Shown here piece by piece: positions 15,756-25,651 of a stretch of DNA of 64,000 nt. The notes below the pieces were generated by a model that worked only from the letters and a program-made list of their open reading frames with translations, was not told where the DNA came from and did not search any database. Both the position numbers and the translations under genes were made by a program. This DNA is from Mesorhizobium sp. LSJC280B00 (lineage in GTDB: Bacteria > Pseudomonadota > Alphaproteobacteria > Rhizobiales > Rhizobiaceae), in assembly GCF_000502835.1 (NCBI RefSeq), contig NZ_AYVL01000010.1:68998-132997 (forward strand), given 5' to 3'. The number at the start of each line of letters is the position of its first letter. Positions within the stretch are counted from its first letter, which is position 1.

Positions 15756-17288
15756 TTAGCCGATTGCCGCATTGAGGATGTTCTCCTGCGTGGCCTCGTC
15801 GCGAGGCATGATCGCGGTGAGGCGGCCTTCGCACATCACCGCGATGCGGTCGGCAAGCCCCAGCAGCTCGGGCATTTCGGACGTCATCATGACGACCGCC
15901 AGGCCCTCGCCGGCGAGCCGGTCGATGAGCGCAAAAATCTCCGACTTGGCGCCGACGTCGATGCCGCGGGTCGGCTCGTCGACGACGATCACCTTGAGAC
16001 CGCGCATCAGCCAGCGCGAGATCAGCACTTTCTGCTGATTGCCGCCGGACAGATTCTTGACCTGCTGGAACAGGCTGGGCGTCCGGATGCGGAAACGGTC
16101 GACATAGTCCTGCACCGCCTTGCGTTCGCTGACCTTGTCGACGAAGCCCATTCTGGCGAAGGCGCCGAGTGAGGCGAGGCTGGCATTCTGGTAGACCGGC
16201 AACTCGCCCATCAGCCCCTCGCTCTTGCGGTCCTCGGTGAGCAGGCCGATGCCGAGCCGGACGCCGGTGTGCGTTTCGTGCGGCAGCAGCCGGCAGCCAT
16301 CGACCGAAATGGCGCCGGAAGTGATCGGGTCGTAGCCGACGATGGCCTTGGCGAGCTCGGTCCGGCCGGCCCCCATCAGGCCGAAGAAGCCGAGGACCTC
16401 GCCGGCATGCGCCTCGAACGACACATCCTTCAGCTTCTTGGCGGTGCTGAGCCCCTCAACGGAAAGCGCGACCTTGCTGCCCGGCGCGCCACGCTTGCGA
16501 GGGAACAGGTTTTCGATGCGCCGGCCGATCATGTCCTGGATCAGCGTGTCGTTGGTATGTTGGCCGATCGGCCTGGTCGAGACGTGGCGGCCGTCGCGCA
16601 GCACGGTCACGGTGTCGGCGATCTCGAAGACCTCGTCGAGCTTGTGGCTGACATAGAGCACCGCGATGCCCAGCGCGGCCAGCCGGCGGATGACGGTGAA
16701 CAGCAGCGAGACCTCGTTCGGCGTCAGCGAGGAGGTCGGCTCGTCCATCACCACGACGCGGGCCTCATGGGCGAGTGCGCGGGCGATCTCGACCATCTGC
16801 TGCTGGCTGACCGGCAGCGATCCCGTGCGCGCCGCCGGGTCGACATTGAAGCCGATACGCTTGAACAGAGCGGCCGCATCGGCACGGATCTTCTTCCAGT
16901 CGATCGAGCCGCCTTTGCCGGTCGGATAGCCTTCGAGGAAGATGTTTTCGGCGACGCTGAATTCGGCGATCAGCGCGATCTCCTGGAACACCACCTTGAT
17001 GCCCTCTTTCAGGCTATCGCGCGGCGACTTGATGTCGGCCTCGCGGCCGCGCAGGCTGATGGTGCCGGCATCCTTGCCGTAGACCCCGGCCATGATCTTG
17101 ATCAGCGTCGACTTGCCGGCGCCGTTCTCGCCCATCAGGGCATGGATCTTGCCGGGTTCCAAGGTCAGATCGACATTGTCCAGCGCCACCACGCCGGGAA
17201 AACGCTTGCCGATACCGCGCATCTCCAGCGCCGGCACGCTTTTGTCGACAGCCACGGTTTCGCCGGGGTGAAGGAAATCAACCGACAT
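15756..17288 (-). CDS. Sugar ABC transporter ATPase with two ABC domains (RbsA/MglA type)
   Basis: The protein has 510 residues. Domain 1 has Walker A GENGAGKST, the degenerate signature LPVSQQQMVEIARA and Walker B VVMDEPTSSL. Domain 2 has a weakened Walker A (GLMGAGRTEL), the canonical LSGGNQQKV and VDEPTRGIDVGAK. This is the usual tandem architecture of ribose-type importers, where one protein serves both sites. It overlaps the upstream permease gene by 11 bp. It is a cytoplasmic, membrane-associated energiser of uptake. Confidence 0.95.
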   Translation of the reverse strand: MSVDFLHPGETVAVDKSVPALEMRGIGKRFPGVVALDNVDLTLEPGKIHALMGENGAGKSTLIKIMAGVYGKDAGTISLRGREADIKSPRDSLKEGIKVVFQEIALIAEFSVAENIFLEGYPTGKGGSIDWKKIRADAAALFKRIGFNVDPAARTGSLPVSQQQMVEIARALAHEARVVVMDEPTSSLTPNEVSLLFTVIRRLAALGIAVLYVSHKLDEVFEIADTVTVLRDGRHVSTRPIGQHTNDTLIQDMIGRRIENLFPRKRGAPGSKVALSVEGLSTAKKLKDVSFEAHAGEVLGFFGLMGAGRTELAKAIVGYDPITSGAISVDGCRLLPHETHTGVRLGIGLLTEDRKSEGLMGELPVYQNASLASLGAFARMGFVDKVSERKAVQDYVDRFRIRTPSLFQQVKNLSGGNQQKVLISRWLMRGLKVIVVDEPTRGIDVGAKSEIFALIDRLAGEGLAVVMMTSEMPELLGLADRIAVMCEGRLTAIMPRDEATQENILNAAIG

Positions 17289-18267
17289 TGGCTCTGTTCC
17301 GCACGATGTCGAGATAGGTCGCCAGGATGATGACGATTCCAGGCACCACCATCTGCAGATCCTGGTTCCAGCCGAGGATGATGATGCCGTTGTCGATGAC
17401 CTTCAGCACGAGCACTCCAAGCAACGTGCCGAGCAGCGAACCGCGGCCGCCAAGCAGGCTGGTGCCGCCGAGGATGACGGCGGCAATCACCGTCAGCTCG
17501 AAGCCGCGGCCGGCGGTCGGCTGGCCGGCATTCATCAGCGACGACAGGATCATGCCGGCGACGCCGACGCACAGGCCGGTGACGACGAAGGCGAACAGCT
17601 TCAGCCGTTGCGAGCGCACGCCGGAGAGGCGGACCGCTCGCTCATTGGCGCCGACAGCGTAGAGATAACGGCCGAGCGTGGTGAAGCGCAGCGTTGCCGC
17701 GGCCAGCGCGAAAATCAGCGCGGCAACGACCACGGGCAGCGGGATCGCGCCGAGATAGCCGGCGCCGAGAACGGTGAAGCTTGCAAGCCGGTGGTGGTTC
17801 TGCACCGCCTCGCGGGTGAACAGATAGACGCCGCCCTGCAGCATCATCATGGTGCCGATCGTGGCGATCAGCGAGTTCACCTTGAGCCTGGTGACGACCA
17901 GCCCGTTGAACAGCCCGACGGCACCGGCAAAGGCGAGCGCCGCCAGCAGGCCGAGCGTCAGGCTGTGCGTTGAATTGAGCACGGCCATGCCGATGCAGCC
18001 GACAAAAGCCAGCGATGCACCGACCGACAGGTCGACTTCCGCGGTGATGATCAGCATCGTCATGCCGGAGGCGACGATCAGCACCAGCGCGCATTGGCGC
18101 AGGATGGCGATGATGTTGGCCTCGGAATAGAATTGCGGCGCGGCAATCGAGATGGCCATGCAGAGCACGGCCAGGATCACGCCGAGCACCAGCTGGCTGC
18201 TGCCCAGCAGCTGGCCGCCAATGAAACGCCTTGGCGCGGAGGATTGCGTAAGCTCGCTCATGTCCAT
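17278..18267 (-). CDS. RbsC-type sugar ABC transporter permease (first)
   Basis: The protein has 329 residues with multiple membrane spans. It shares motifs with the other permease: VASGMTMLIITAEVDLSVGASLAFVG and VIAAVILGGTSLLGGRGSLLGTLLG. The start is set at 18267 (MDMS) next to a second ATG at 18261, because the upstream region carries two hairpins and a GGAAATGAA site. It pairs with the permease at 14730-15725. The 134-bp gap after the binding-protein gene holds the hairpins. Confidence 0.9.
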   Translation of the reverse strand: MDMSELTQSSAPRRFIGGQLLGSSQLVLGVILAVLCMAISIAAPQFYSEANIIAILRQCALVLIVASGMTMLIITAEVDLSVGASLAFVGCIGMAVLNSTHSLTLGLLAALAFAGAVGLFNGLVVTRLKVNSLIATIGTMMMLQGGVYLFTREAVQNHHRLASFTVLGAGYLGAIPLPVVVAALIFALAAATLRFTTLGRYLYAVGANERAVRLSGVRSQRLKLFAFVVTGLCVGVAGMILSSLMNAGQPTAGRGFELTVIAAVILGGTSLLGGRGSLLGTLLGVLVLKVIDNGIIILGWNQDLQMVVPGIVIILATYLDIVRNRANVG

Positions 18268-18315
18268 TTCATTTCCGGGCCCGTATCGGTGCCGTCGCCG
18301 TCTGGAACTGCCGGC

Positions 18316-18387
18316 CAAAACAGGACGGTTGCCCTGTTTTGCCGTCGGCATATCCGATCCGCCACCCTTCCCGCCGTGCGGGAAGGG
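18316..18387 (-). terminator. Two consecutive hairpins after the binding-protein gene
   Basis: CAAAACAGG (18316-18324) pairs with CCTGTTTTG (18333-18341), a 9-bp stem with 8-base loop. CCCTTCCCG (18365-18373) pairs with CGGGAAGGG (18379-18387), a 9-bp stem with 5-base loop. Both lie between the stop of the solute-binding-protein gene and the first permease gene. Such hairpins commonly protect the upstream message or attenuate, giving more binding protein than permease. Confidence 0.7.
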
Positions 18388-18400
18388 CTACCCGGAATCC

Positions 18401-19432
18401 TTACTTCTTCAGATCGGCGGAAGTTTTCATGCATTTTTCCGGTGGCTGAAGCGCATTGACGGCATCCCATTTGATTTTGCGTGTGGTGCCATCGTAGTCG
18501 TAGAACTTCTTCCAGTCGTCACCGTTCATCGGCGCGGTGGGGCTGACGATGTGTTCCGGCACCTCTTCGCCGTTGAAGAGCTTAACCGCTGCATCGATGG
18601 CGGTGTAGCCTTCCTTTTCCGGGAACATCGCGGCTTCGATGCGATAGGACGGCTCGTTCTGCATTGCATTGATGAAGGCGAGGCCTTCGCCGCCGGTGCC
18701 GACCGTCAACAGGCCGTCCTGCGACTTGCCGGCCGCTTTCCAGGCCTGAAGGCCGCCGAGCGAGGAGGAATCGTTGATGCCGTAGATGATGTTGATGTCG
18801 GCGTTCTTGGCAAGTGCCGCCGAAGAGACCTCGAGCGCGCGATCGGGATTGCCGCCACCGTCGAGGTCGTGGACCATGACCGCGTCGGGGATGATGGTCT
18901 TCAGGCCATCCATGAAACCCTGCGACCGCAGCACCGTGGCGGACAGCAGCGGCAAGCCGACATTCATCACCTTGGCTTTGCCTTCGAGCTTTTCCTTGGC
19001 GTATTTGCCGGCTTCGACGCCGGCGGTGTAGCCGGTGTCGTAGTCGCAGATCGCGACCATTGTGGTCATGCCCTTGACCGGATTGCCTTCGAGCACGACT
19101 GGAACGTTGTTGGATTTCGCCTGGCGCAGCAGCGGCACGACGCCTTCCTCGTTGACGGGCGTGATGATCAGGACGTCGACGCCCTTGGCCATGAAATCTT
19201 CGGCGGCGGAGACCTCCTTGGCAACGTCCAGATTGGCGTCCTGCACCTCGAGCTCGATACCAAGTTCCTTGGCGCGGGACTGCATGCCCTTGATGACGTT
19301 CTGATACCACTCATGCGTGGCGTAGTTGGTGACGTAGCCGATGCGCTTCGGCATGTTTTCGGCGTGTGCCGCGGCGGCGCTCAGAGCAAGCACCGCCGCC
19401 GAGGCAAACAGCATCGATTTGGACCAGTTCAT
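18401..19432 (-). CDS. Periplasmic sugar-binding protein of a ribose-type ABC transporter
   Basis: The protein has 343 residues. A signal peptide is visible (MNWSKSMLFASAAVLALSAAAAHA, cleaved before ENMPKR), followed by a periplasmic-binding fold of the RbsB class: IGYVTNYATHEWYQNVIKGMQSRAKELG, then AAEDFMAKGVDVLIITPVNEEGVVPLL, the hinge and a second lobe with NIIYGINDSSSLGGLQAWKAAG. It delivers a sugar or polyol to the two-permease importer downstream. The ligand cannot be read from sequence. Located directly after the IclR regulator on the same strand. Confidence 0.93.
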   Translation of the reverse strand: MNWSKSMLFASAAVLALSAAAAHAENMPKRIGYVTNYATHEWYQNVIKGMQSRAKELGIELEVQDANLDVAKEVSAAEDFMAKGVDVLIITPVNEEGVVPLLRQAKSNNVPVVLEGNPVKGMTTMVAICDYDTGYTAGVEAGKYAKEKLEGKAKVMNVGLPLLSATVLRSQGFMDGLKTIIPDAVMVHDLDGGGNPDRALEVSSAALAKNADINIIYGINDSSSLGGLQAWKAAGKSQDGLLTVGTGGEGLAFINAMQNEPSYRIEAAMFPEKEGYTAIDAAVKLFNGEEVPEHIVSPTAPMNGDDWKKFYDYDGTTRKIKWDAVNALQPPEKCMKTSADLKK

Positions 19433-19455
19433 GTTTCTTCTCCCTGTATTTCTTG

Positions 19456-20307
19456 TCAGTTGCTGAACGGATAGTCCCGCCGTTCCGGGTCGGCACGTGA
19501 AGAGGCGGCAGCTTCGCCCGCGCCCAGCGCCGCCGATATCGTCTCGGCCGCCGCCTTCGTCCGCTCGAAGACGGTGCTGCGATCGAAGCGGGCGGCCTTT
19601 TGCGGCAGGAAGGGGACGGTGAGCGCGGCAATGACGGCGCCGGTATGGTCGCGCACCGGCATCGAGATGTTGGTGCAGCCCTCGACAGCCAGCGAGGCGC
19701 GCATTTCATAGCCGAGCCTTGCGACCTCGTTCAGCCGCGCTTCGATTTCCGTCCGGCTGCCTTGGCCTTCGCCTGCGGCGACGATCCGTTCGACGATGCG
19801 GTCGCGCTCGGCGCGGCTCGAATGCGCCAGCAGCACCGCGCCGGAGCTCGTTTCGAGTATCGGGAAATGCGAGCCAAGGGCAACCGAATAACGCATCGGC
19901 AAAGGCGAATCGATCTGCAGCACGACCAGTGCGCTCTCGCCTTCGCGCACGACGAGATGGCAGCTCTGGTCGGCATTGGCGGCCAGGCCGCGCATCACCG
20001 GCAGCGCACATTCGACCAGGCGGTTTACCGGCGGATGCATATGCGCCAGCTCGAACAGCTTCAGCGACAGGCGGAAGCGGTCCGATTGCGTCCGGAAAAT
20101 GTAGCCGCGCTTCTCCAGCAACAGCAGGATGCGGTAGATCTCGTGAATGGAGCGCCCCATTCCGGTGGCGATCTCGGTTTGGGTCAGCGGCTCGCCGCTG
20201 GCAGCCATGAATTCCAGTATGTCGAGCGCCTTCTCCACCGCCGGCACCCGATAGCCGTTGCGGCCGCTTTCGCCTTCGTCGACGATCTGGGCAATATCGG
20301 CGGCCAT
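19456..20307 (-). CDS. IclR-family transcriptional regulator
   Basis: The protein has 283 residues. The N-terminal winged helix-turn-helix covers about 20-85 (VEKALDILEFMAASGEPLTQTEIATGMGRSIHEIYRILLLLEKRGYI), followed by the IclR effector domain (SCHLVVREGESALVVLQ, FPILETSSGAVLLAHS, GCTNISMPVRDHTGAVIAALTV). The start at 20307 is chosen because it abuts the previous gene's stop (TAATG) and begins just before the HTH. It probably controls this operon in response to the transported compound or a CoA-pathway intermediate. It lies inside the operon, which suggests autoregulation. Confidence 0.9.
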   Translation of the reverse strand: MAADIAQIVDEGESGRNGYRVPAVEKALDILEFMAASGEPLTQTEIATGMGRSIHEIYRILLLLEKRGYIFRTQSDRFRLSLKLFELAHMHPPVNRLVECALPVMRGLAANADQSCHLVVREGESALVVLQIDSPLPMRYSVALGSHFPILETSSGAVLLAHSSRAERDRIVERIVAAGEGQGSRTEIEARLNEVARLGYEMRASLAVEGCTNISMPVRDHTGAVIAALTVPFLPQKAARFDRSTVFERTKAAAETISAALGAGEAAASSRADPERRDYPFSN

Positions 20308-21449
20308 TACGCGACGCTCCGTTGCGGCTGGCCATGCCTGGTCTCGCGATAGAGCCGGTTCAGCCGATCCGCGAGCTCGGCCGCCTGCAATTCGCCGGCG
20401 ATCGCCGCCGCGGCATGAGGGGCGCATTGGCGGAAGAAGCTGATGAAGCCCGGATGGGTCGGGCGCAGATAGGAGGCTTCGATCGTCGCCAGAGTCGAGG
20501 CGAAGAAGCCGCCCGAGAGCGCGTTGACCTCGGTATCCTGCCACGCCGCCAGCGACCCCGGCTGTCCGCCGGATTTCACATAGTCGCCGCGCTGATAGCC
20601 GGGCGAGCACAGAAATAGCGCGTAATCGATGGCTGCCTGCTTGTGTTTCGATTGGGCGCTGACGCCGATGCCGGCGCCGCCGAGCAAGGCGCCGGCGGAT
20701 CGCGGCGTCGGCACGTCGGCGAAGCGCAGATACGGCCTGTCTGCCTTAGAGGCGTAGTTCACATAGCCGAAGGCGAACGGCACGTAGACCACGTCGTCAT
20801 GCGCGATCATCTGATCGTAGCAACGGATCGGGTTCCATTTCGGCGAGTTCGGGTGCGACAGCGCCGCAAGCTGGCGCAACTGCCCGACGGCCTGCTCGAT
20901 TTTTTCCCCGCCGATGAACTCGTCGCCGTCTTCCCGGGGCTCACCCAGCGTCAAAAGCAGGCACATGGCGTCAGTCGGCACCAACGGCAGCCCAAGCCAT
21001 TTGCCGTCCTTCAAGGCGCGCCGGCCGAGCTCCAGCACCTCGTCATGGCTGCGCGGCAGCGGCCCGTAGCGCTCCAGCAGATCGGGGCGATATGAGGCAA
21101 CCTGACAGGCAGCATCGATCGGCAACGCCCATTGGCGCCCGTCCCTTGCGTAGGATTGCCAGGACGCGCCGACCGAATCCCGTTCGAAGCCGCGGCGCTG
21201 CTCGGCCGACAAATCGAACGGCACCATCAGCCCGCCTTCGGCAATATCGCCGATGAACGGATGGTCGAACACGACAAGATCATAGGCGCCGAGCACCGGA
21301 CCAAGCGCGCCCTCGCCGAACTCGTAGAGGCTGCGGCGGTCCCATTCGATCTCAAGACCGGGATTGGCGGCACAATACGGCCCGATGCTGGCGTCGAGCG
21401 GACCCCAGCAGCGTCGGTGATCCCACGCGAGGCCGCGCAGTCTTGTCAT
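20307..21449 (-). CDS. Solute-binding-protein-like protein without a signal peptide
   Basis: The protein has 380 residues with the fold pattern of family 1 extracellular solute-binding proteins: NPGLEIEWDRRSLYEFGEG, YDLVVFDHPFIGDIAEGGLMVPFDLS, WALPIDAACQVASYRPDLLERYG and PRSAGALLGGAGIGVSAQSKHKQAA. It has no signal peptide or lipobox; the start MTRLRGLAWDHRRC at 21449, supported by GGGAGG, leads straight into the mature-like domain. A longer ATG at 21512 falls in the promoter region and also gives no signal. It therefore looks cytoplasmic. As first gene of the operon and next to the regulator, it may be a ligand-sensing accessory. This role is inference. Confidence 0.75.
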   Translation of the reverse strand: MTRLRGLAWDHRRCWGPLDASIGPYCAANPGLEIEWDRRSLYEFGEGALGPVLGAYDLVVFDHPFIGDIAEGGLMVPFDLSAEQRRGFERDSVGASWQSYARDGRQWALPIDAACQVASYRPDLLERYGPLPRSHDEVLELGRRALKDGKWLGLPLVPTDAMCLLLTLGEPREDGDEFIGGEKIEQAVGQLRQLAALSHPNSPKWNPIRCYDQMIAHDDVVYVPFAFGYVNYASKADRPYLRFADVPTPRSAGALLGGAGIGVSAQSKHKQAAIDYALFLCSPGYQRGDYVKSGGQPGSLAAWQDTEVNALSGGFFASTLATIEASYLRPTHPGFISFFRQCAPHAAAAIAGELQAAELADRLNRLYRETRHGQPQRSVA

Positions 21450-21491
21450 GCCGAAATTCCTCCCAGAGGCGGCCATGCGCCGGCCCAGCCG

Positions 21492-21520
21492 ATTAGTAGC
21501 AACTATTTTCACCTAGACAA
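21492..21520 (-). promoter_or_regulatory. Candidate operon promoter with dyad
   Basis: On the minus strand TTGTCT (21515-21520) and ACTAAT (21492-21497) are separated by 17 bases, a housekeeping-like spacing about 43 bases upstream of the start at 21449. An inverted pair AACTA (21501-21505) and TAGTT (21522-21526) overlaps it and could bind the IclR regulator. Confidence 0.35.
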
Positions 21521-21834
21521 GTAGTTTTTACATACGCAAAGCCAGTCCTCGCTTCTGTTTGGCGAGAAAGCCGCCCAACCATCCTTGGTGCGCATCGCGT
21601 TGCCGCCGGCCTGCAACCAAAGGCTGCGATGGATCTGGCTTTTTGGGAACTTTCGCGACGAACATTCGTTCGGTTGGCGCAGCCATCTGGAGCAGCATCA
21701 CTGGGCAGCGTCACTGGATTCAGCGCCGAGTCGCGGGGAGCGGACTAAATGGACAACGGTGGGCGCGGCCATGAACCGGTTTACCGCCTTGGCATTCGCC
21801 ACGTTTCTGGCGATAACTTCGATCTGGGTCCTGT

Positions 21835-21896
21835 CGCTGGTTTCTTAAGATTTGGCTCTGGTTGCTTGGGATTTGCCGCTGGTTTTTAGGATTTGG
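21835..21896 (+). repeat. Three tandem ~21-bp imperfect repeats upstream of cyoA
   Basis: Units at 21835-21855, 21856-21876 and 21877-21896 share the core CTGGTT-x3-5-AGGATTTG/GGGATTTG. The 21-bp period equals two turns of DNA, so the units face the same side. They sit in the 622-bp gene-free stretch 21450-22071. In the rest of that stretch I see only a doubtful 25-codon reading frame at 21771-21848 whose end overlaps the first repeat. Confidence 0.7.
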
Positions 21897-22071
21897 AGGG
21901 GTTCTCGACAGGTCGACCGCTTAACGATGACGTCCGCCGCATGTGGTTCTGCCAGCCGGAGCCGCGTGCGTGAAGAAACTGTCGCCAGGAGCACACCGGC
22001 GCGCACATTCGGGGTTGGCAGCCACGCTGCCTGCAACGTTCCAATCGGTTTTCAGGAAACGGCGAGATCTC

Positions 22072-22995
22072 ATGCTGCTGAGGGTGATCGTTCGAAACTG
22101 TGCCGCCATCCGTCTTGGCTGCCTCGGCGCGACGATTTTGCTGGTCGGGCTGCTTGCCGGCTGCCAGGGCGGCGTGCTCGATCCGCAAGGGCCGGTGGGG
22201 GCGGCGCAGCGGACGATCCTGCTCAATTCGGTCGCCATCATGCTGGCCATCGTCATCCCGACGATCGTGGCGACGCTCGGCTTTGCCTGGTGGTTCCGGG
22301 AAACCAACACAAGAGCGCGGTACCTGCCGGAATGGGCCTATTCCGGACGCATCGAACTGGTGGTCTGGTCGATCCCCATCCTCGTCATCCTGTTTCTGAG
22401 CGGCATCATCTGGATCGGGTCGCATGACCTCGATCCAATGAAGCCGCTGGATTCGCAGCAAAAGCCGCTTGAGGTGCAGGTCGTCTCGCTCGACTGGAAA
22501 TGGCTGTTCATCTACCCCGAGCAGAATGTGGCGAGCATCAACCAGCTCGTGGTGCCGGCGGGCAGGCCGGTGCATTTCTCGCTTACCTCGGCAAGCGTCA
22601 TGAACGCGTTCTTCGTGCCTCAGCTTGGCGGCATGATCTATACGATGAATGGCATGACGACGCAGCTTCACCTGCAGGCGGATCAGCTCGGCGAATTCTA
22701 TGGGCGGTCGGCCCATTTCAGCGGTGACGGTTTTCCAGGCATGCAATTCGTGCTGCATGCCGTCGCAGCGGATGCCTTCGACGCGTTTGTCAATTCGGCG
22801 CGAAGCCAGGGACAGGCACTCGACAAGGCCAGCTACCAGGAACTGGCCAGACAGAGCATCGACGTGCCGCCTTCGACCTATCGCTCGGTCGAGCCGGACC
22901 TTTTCCATGAAATCGCGACGCAGGGCGTTCCGCCCGCGCCCGGTCCCCAGGCCGGTCGCCCCGAGCCGAGCGTATCGCCCGCGACAGGAGGCTGA
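22072..22995 (+). CDS. cyoA: Cytochrome bo3 ubiquinol oxidase subunit II
   Basis: The protein has 307 residues (CyoA of E. coli 315). A lipoprotein signal ends LLVGLLAGC, then come two membrane helices (about 39-64 and 85-105) and a periplasmic cupredoxin domain starting [29 protein letters not shown]. The CuA Cys-Cys-His-Met ligands of cytochrome c oxidases are absent ([17 protein letters not shown]), as in quinol oxidases. The ATG at 22072 is chosen because it starts the lipoprotein signal. First gene of cyoABCD, with 2 bp to cyoB. Confidence 0.95.
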   Translation: MLLRVIVRNCAAIRLGCLGATILLVGLLAGCQGGVLDPQGPVGAAQRTILLNSVAIMLAIVIPTIVATLGFAWWFRETNTRARYLPEWAYSGRIELVVWSIPILVILFLSGIIWIGSHDLDPMKPLDSQQKPLEVQVVSLDWKWLFIYPEQNVASINQLVVPAGRPVHFSLTSASVMNAFFVPQLGGMIYTMNGMTTQLHLQADQLGEFYGRSAHFSGDGFPGMQFVLHAVAADAFDAFVNSARSQGQALDKASYQELARQSIDVPPSTYRSVEPDLFHEIATQGVPPAPGPQAGRPEPSVSPATGG

Positions 22996-22997
22996 CA

Positions 22998-25004
22998 ATG
23001 CTCGGAAAATTGAGCTGGGACGTCATTCCGTTCGATCAGCCTCTGCCGATGATCGCCTCGGCGGTCGTCGCCCTGGCAATTCTCGGCGTGCTGGCCTGGG
23101 TCTTCCTGGCCGGCCATTTCCCCTATCTGTGGCGCGAATGGATCACCAGCGTCGATCACAAGCGGATCGGCGTGATGTACACGCTGCTGGCGCTGCTGAT
23201 GCTGCTGCGCGGCTTCAGCGACGCCGTCATGATGCGGTCCCAGCAAGCCCTCGCCTTCCAGGCGCCCGGCTATCTGCCGCCCGATCACTTCAACCAGGTC
23301 TTTTCCGCCCACGGCACCATCATGATCTTTTTCGGGGCGATGCCGTTCGTCATCGGCCTGATGAACCTGGTCGTGCCGCTGCAGCTCGGCGTCCGCGACG
23401 TTGCCTTTCCGACGCTCAACTCGGTGAGCTTCTGGCTCACCGCCACCGGTGCGCTGCTGGTCAACATCTCGCTGGTGATCGGCGAATTCGCCCGTACCGG
23501 ATGGCTGCCCTATCCGCCGCTCAGCGAGACCGCCTATTCGCCGGGCGTCGGCGTCGACTATTATCTGTGGGCGGTGCAGATATCGGGCGTCGGAACGCTG
23601 CTCACCGGGATCAATTTCGTCACCACGATCCTGAAGATGCGGGCGCCCGGCATGAGCTACCTCAGGATGTCGATGTTCTGCTGGACCTCACTCGCCGCCA
23701 GCCTGCTCATCGTCGCCGCCTTCCCGATCCTCACCGCCACGCTCGCGATGCTGACGCTCGACCGCTATTTCGGCTTTCATTTCTTCACCAATGAAGCCGG
23801 CGGCAACATGCTGATGTTCGTGAACCTGATCTGGGCCTGGGGCCATCCCGAGGTCTATATCCTCGTCCTGCCGGCGTTCGGCATCTTCTCGGAGGTCATC
23901 TCTACCTTCTCCAGCAAGCCGCTGTTCGGCTACCGCTCGATGGTGGCCGCGACGCTCTTCATCTGCATCGTCTCCTTCATGGTGTGGCTGCACCACTTCT
24001 TCACCATGGGCGCCGGGGCCGACGTCAACGCCGCGTTCGGCATCGCCACCAGCATCATTGCTGTCGGTACCGGCGTGAAGATCTACAACTGGATGTTCAC
24101 CATGTATGGCGGCCGCATCCGCTTCGCGACGCCAATGCTGTGGTCGCTGGGCTTTATGGTGACGTTCGTCATCGGCGGTATGACGGGCGTGTTGCTGGCC
24201 GTGCCGCCAGCCGATTTCCTGCTCCACAACAGCCTGTTCCTGGTGGCGCATTTCCACAACGTCATCATCGGCGGTGTGCTGTTCGGCGCCTTCGCGGGAT
24301 ATACCTACTGGTTTCCAAAGGCATTCGGTTTCCGGCTGCACGAGGGCTGGGGCAAGCTGGCCTTCTGGCTGACTCTGATCGGCTTCTACGTCACTTTCGT
24401 GCCGCTCTACGCTGTTGGCCTGCTCGGCATGACCCGCCGAATGCAGCATTTCGACGTGTCGGCATGGTATCCCTGGGTGCTGGCTGCCGGCGTCGGCATG
24501 TTAATCACTACCGCCGGCGTGGTCGCGCAGATCGTACAGCTCGTCGTCAGCATCCGGCAGCGCGCGGCGCTTCGCGACGCCACCGGAGATCCCTGGGACG
24601 GCCGCTCGCTGGAATGGGCCACGCCCTCGCCGCCGCCGGTCTTCAACTTCGCCGCGCTTCCGCATGTCGAGGGCGAAGAGCCCTACTGGAGCATCAAGCA
24701 GCGGGCACGCGAACAAAACCGGCTGCGCGACGAGCCTGACTACGAGCCGATCGAGATGCCGCGCAACAGTCCCACCGGGTTCATCTGCGCCTTCTTTGCG
24801 ACCGTAATGGGTTTTGCCCTCATCTGGCACATCTGGTGGATGGTGGCGCTCGGCGCTCTCGGTGCTTTGGCCACCTTCGTCGTATTCGCGTGGCGCGACA
24901 TCCCCGAATACGTCATTCCTGCCGCCGAAGTCGCCCGGATCGACCGCGCCAACCGAAGTGCCCGCCGCGAGGCGCTGGTTACCTACACAGGGCCAAGGCC
25001 ATGA
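22998..25004 (+). CDS. cyoB: Cytochrome bo3 ubiquinol oxidase subunit I
   Basis: The protein has 668 residues, with the extra N- and C-terminal helices of CyoB. Ligands are visible: heme and CuB histidines in [12 protein letters not shown] (with the Glu of the D channel, A1 type), HHFF (CuB pair) and [11 protein letters not shown] (the two heme ligands on one helix). It reduces O2 to water with electrons from ubiquinol and pumps protons. It overlaps cyoC by an ATGA. No cyoE (heme O synthase) follows in this operon, so that gene must be elsewhere. Confidence 0.97.
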   Translation: MLGKLSWDVIPFDQPLPMIASAVVALAILGVLAWVFLAGHFPYLWREWITSVDHKRIGVMYTLLALLMLLRGFSDAVMMRSQQALAFQAPGYLPPDHFNQVFSAHGTIMIFFGAMPFVIGLMNLVVPLQLGVRDVAFPTLNSVSFWLTATGALLVNISLVIGEFARTGWLPYPPLSETAYSPGVGVDYYLWAVQISGVGTLLTGINFVTTILKMRAPGMSYLRMSMFCWTSLAASLLIVAAFPILTATLAMLTLDRYFGFHFFTNEAGGNMLMFVNLIWAWGHPEVYILVLPAFGIFSEVISTFSSKPLFGYRSMVAATLFICIVSFMVWLHHFFTMGAGADVNAAFGIATSIIAVGTGVKIYNWMFTMYGGRIRFATPMLWSLGFMVTFVIGGMTGVLLAVPPADFLLHNSLFLVAHFHNVIIGGVLFGAFAGYTYWFPKAFGFRLHEGWGKLAFWLTLIGFYVTFVPLYAVGLLGMTRRMQHFDVSAWYPWVLAAGVGMLITTAGVVAQIVQLVVSIRQRAALRDATGDPWDGRSLEWATPSPPPVFNFAALPHVEGEEPYWSIKQRAREQNRLRDEPDYEPIEMPRNSPTGFICAFFATVMGFALIWHIWWMVALGALGALATFVVFAWRDIPEYVIPAAEVARIDRANRSARREALVTYTGPRP

Positions 25005-25651
25005 CCGCGATCGATGTTCGAGAGCGTGACCCTTACCGCCTCCATGGCGGGCACGGCCATGCACCTGGCCACGGCGACGGCGGCCCGGCACCGATCCGGA
25101 TCGTCGTCGGCTACGGCTTCTGGATCTTCCTCCTGAGCGACATCGTGATGTTCTCGGCCTTCTTCGCGGCCTACGCCGTGCTGGCGGGCAAGACGGCGGG
25201 CGGACCAAGCGGGGCCGAGCTGTTCGACCTGCGCAACGTCGCGATCGAGACGGCGGCCCTGCTTTTGTCGAGTTTTACCTGCGGTCTCGCCAGCCTCGCC
25301 GTGACAGCGCGGCGAAGCTCCTGGTTCTATGTCGCGATGGCTGTCACTTTCGTGCTCGGCGCCAGCTTCATCCTGCTCGAGTTGCGCGAGTTCGCGCATA
25401 TGGTTGCCCGCGATGCCGGACCGACGCGCAGTGCTTTCCTGTCGGCGTTCTTCACGCTGGTTGGATGCCATGGCCTTCACGTGACGGCGGGGCTGCTGTG
25501 GCTGCTCACGATGATGGCGCAGATCTTCGCCAAGGGATTCCGTGACGATATTCTTCGGCGTTTCATGTGCTTCAGCCTGTTCTGGCACGCCCTCGACATC
25601 ATCTGGGTCGCCCTGTTCACGGTGGTCTATCTCCTGGGAGCAAGTCGATGA
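25001..25651 (+). CDS. cyoC: Cytochrome bo3 ubiquinol oxidase subunit III
   Basis: The protein has 216 residues with five membrane helices. A His/Gly-rich N-terminal extension ([14 protein letters not shown]) precedes [25 protein letters not shown], the standard start of the CyoC domain. The end [18 protein letters not shown] is typical. The start at 25001 overlaps the stop of cyoB (ATGA), and its stop overlaps cyoD in the same way, so translation is coupled. The His-rich head might bind metal, but this is not needed for its structural role. Confidence 0.95.
   Translation: MTAIDVRERDPYRLHGGHGHAPGHGDGGPAPIRIVVGYGFWIFLLSDIVMFSAFFAAYAVLAGKTAGGPSGAELFDLRNVAIETAALLLSSFTCGLASLAVTARRSSWFYVAMAVTFVLGASFILLELREFAHMVARDAGPTRSAFLSAFFTLVGCHGLHVTAGLLWLLTMMAQIFAKGFRDDILRRFMCFSLFWHALDIIWVALFTVVYLLGASR

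Noticed and set aside
21771..21848. 25-codon reading frame (MNRFTALAFATFLAITS...)
   Set aside because: It has a membrane-like sequence but only a poor ribosome site, and the end falls in the tandem repeats; not enough to call.
21450..22071. Fnr/FixK-type box (TTGAT-N4-ATCAA) upstream of cyo
   Set aside because: I searched by eye in this region and upstream of xfp and found none.
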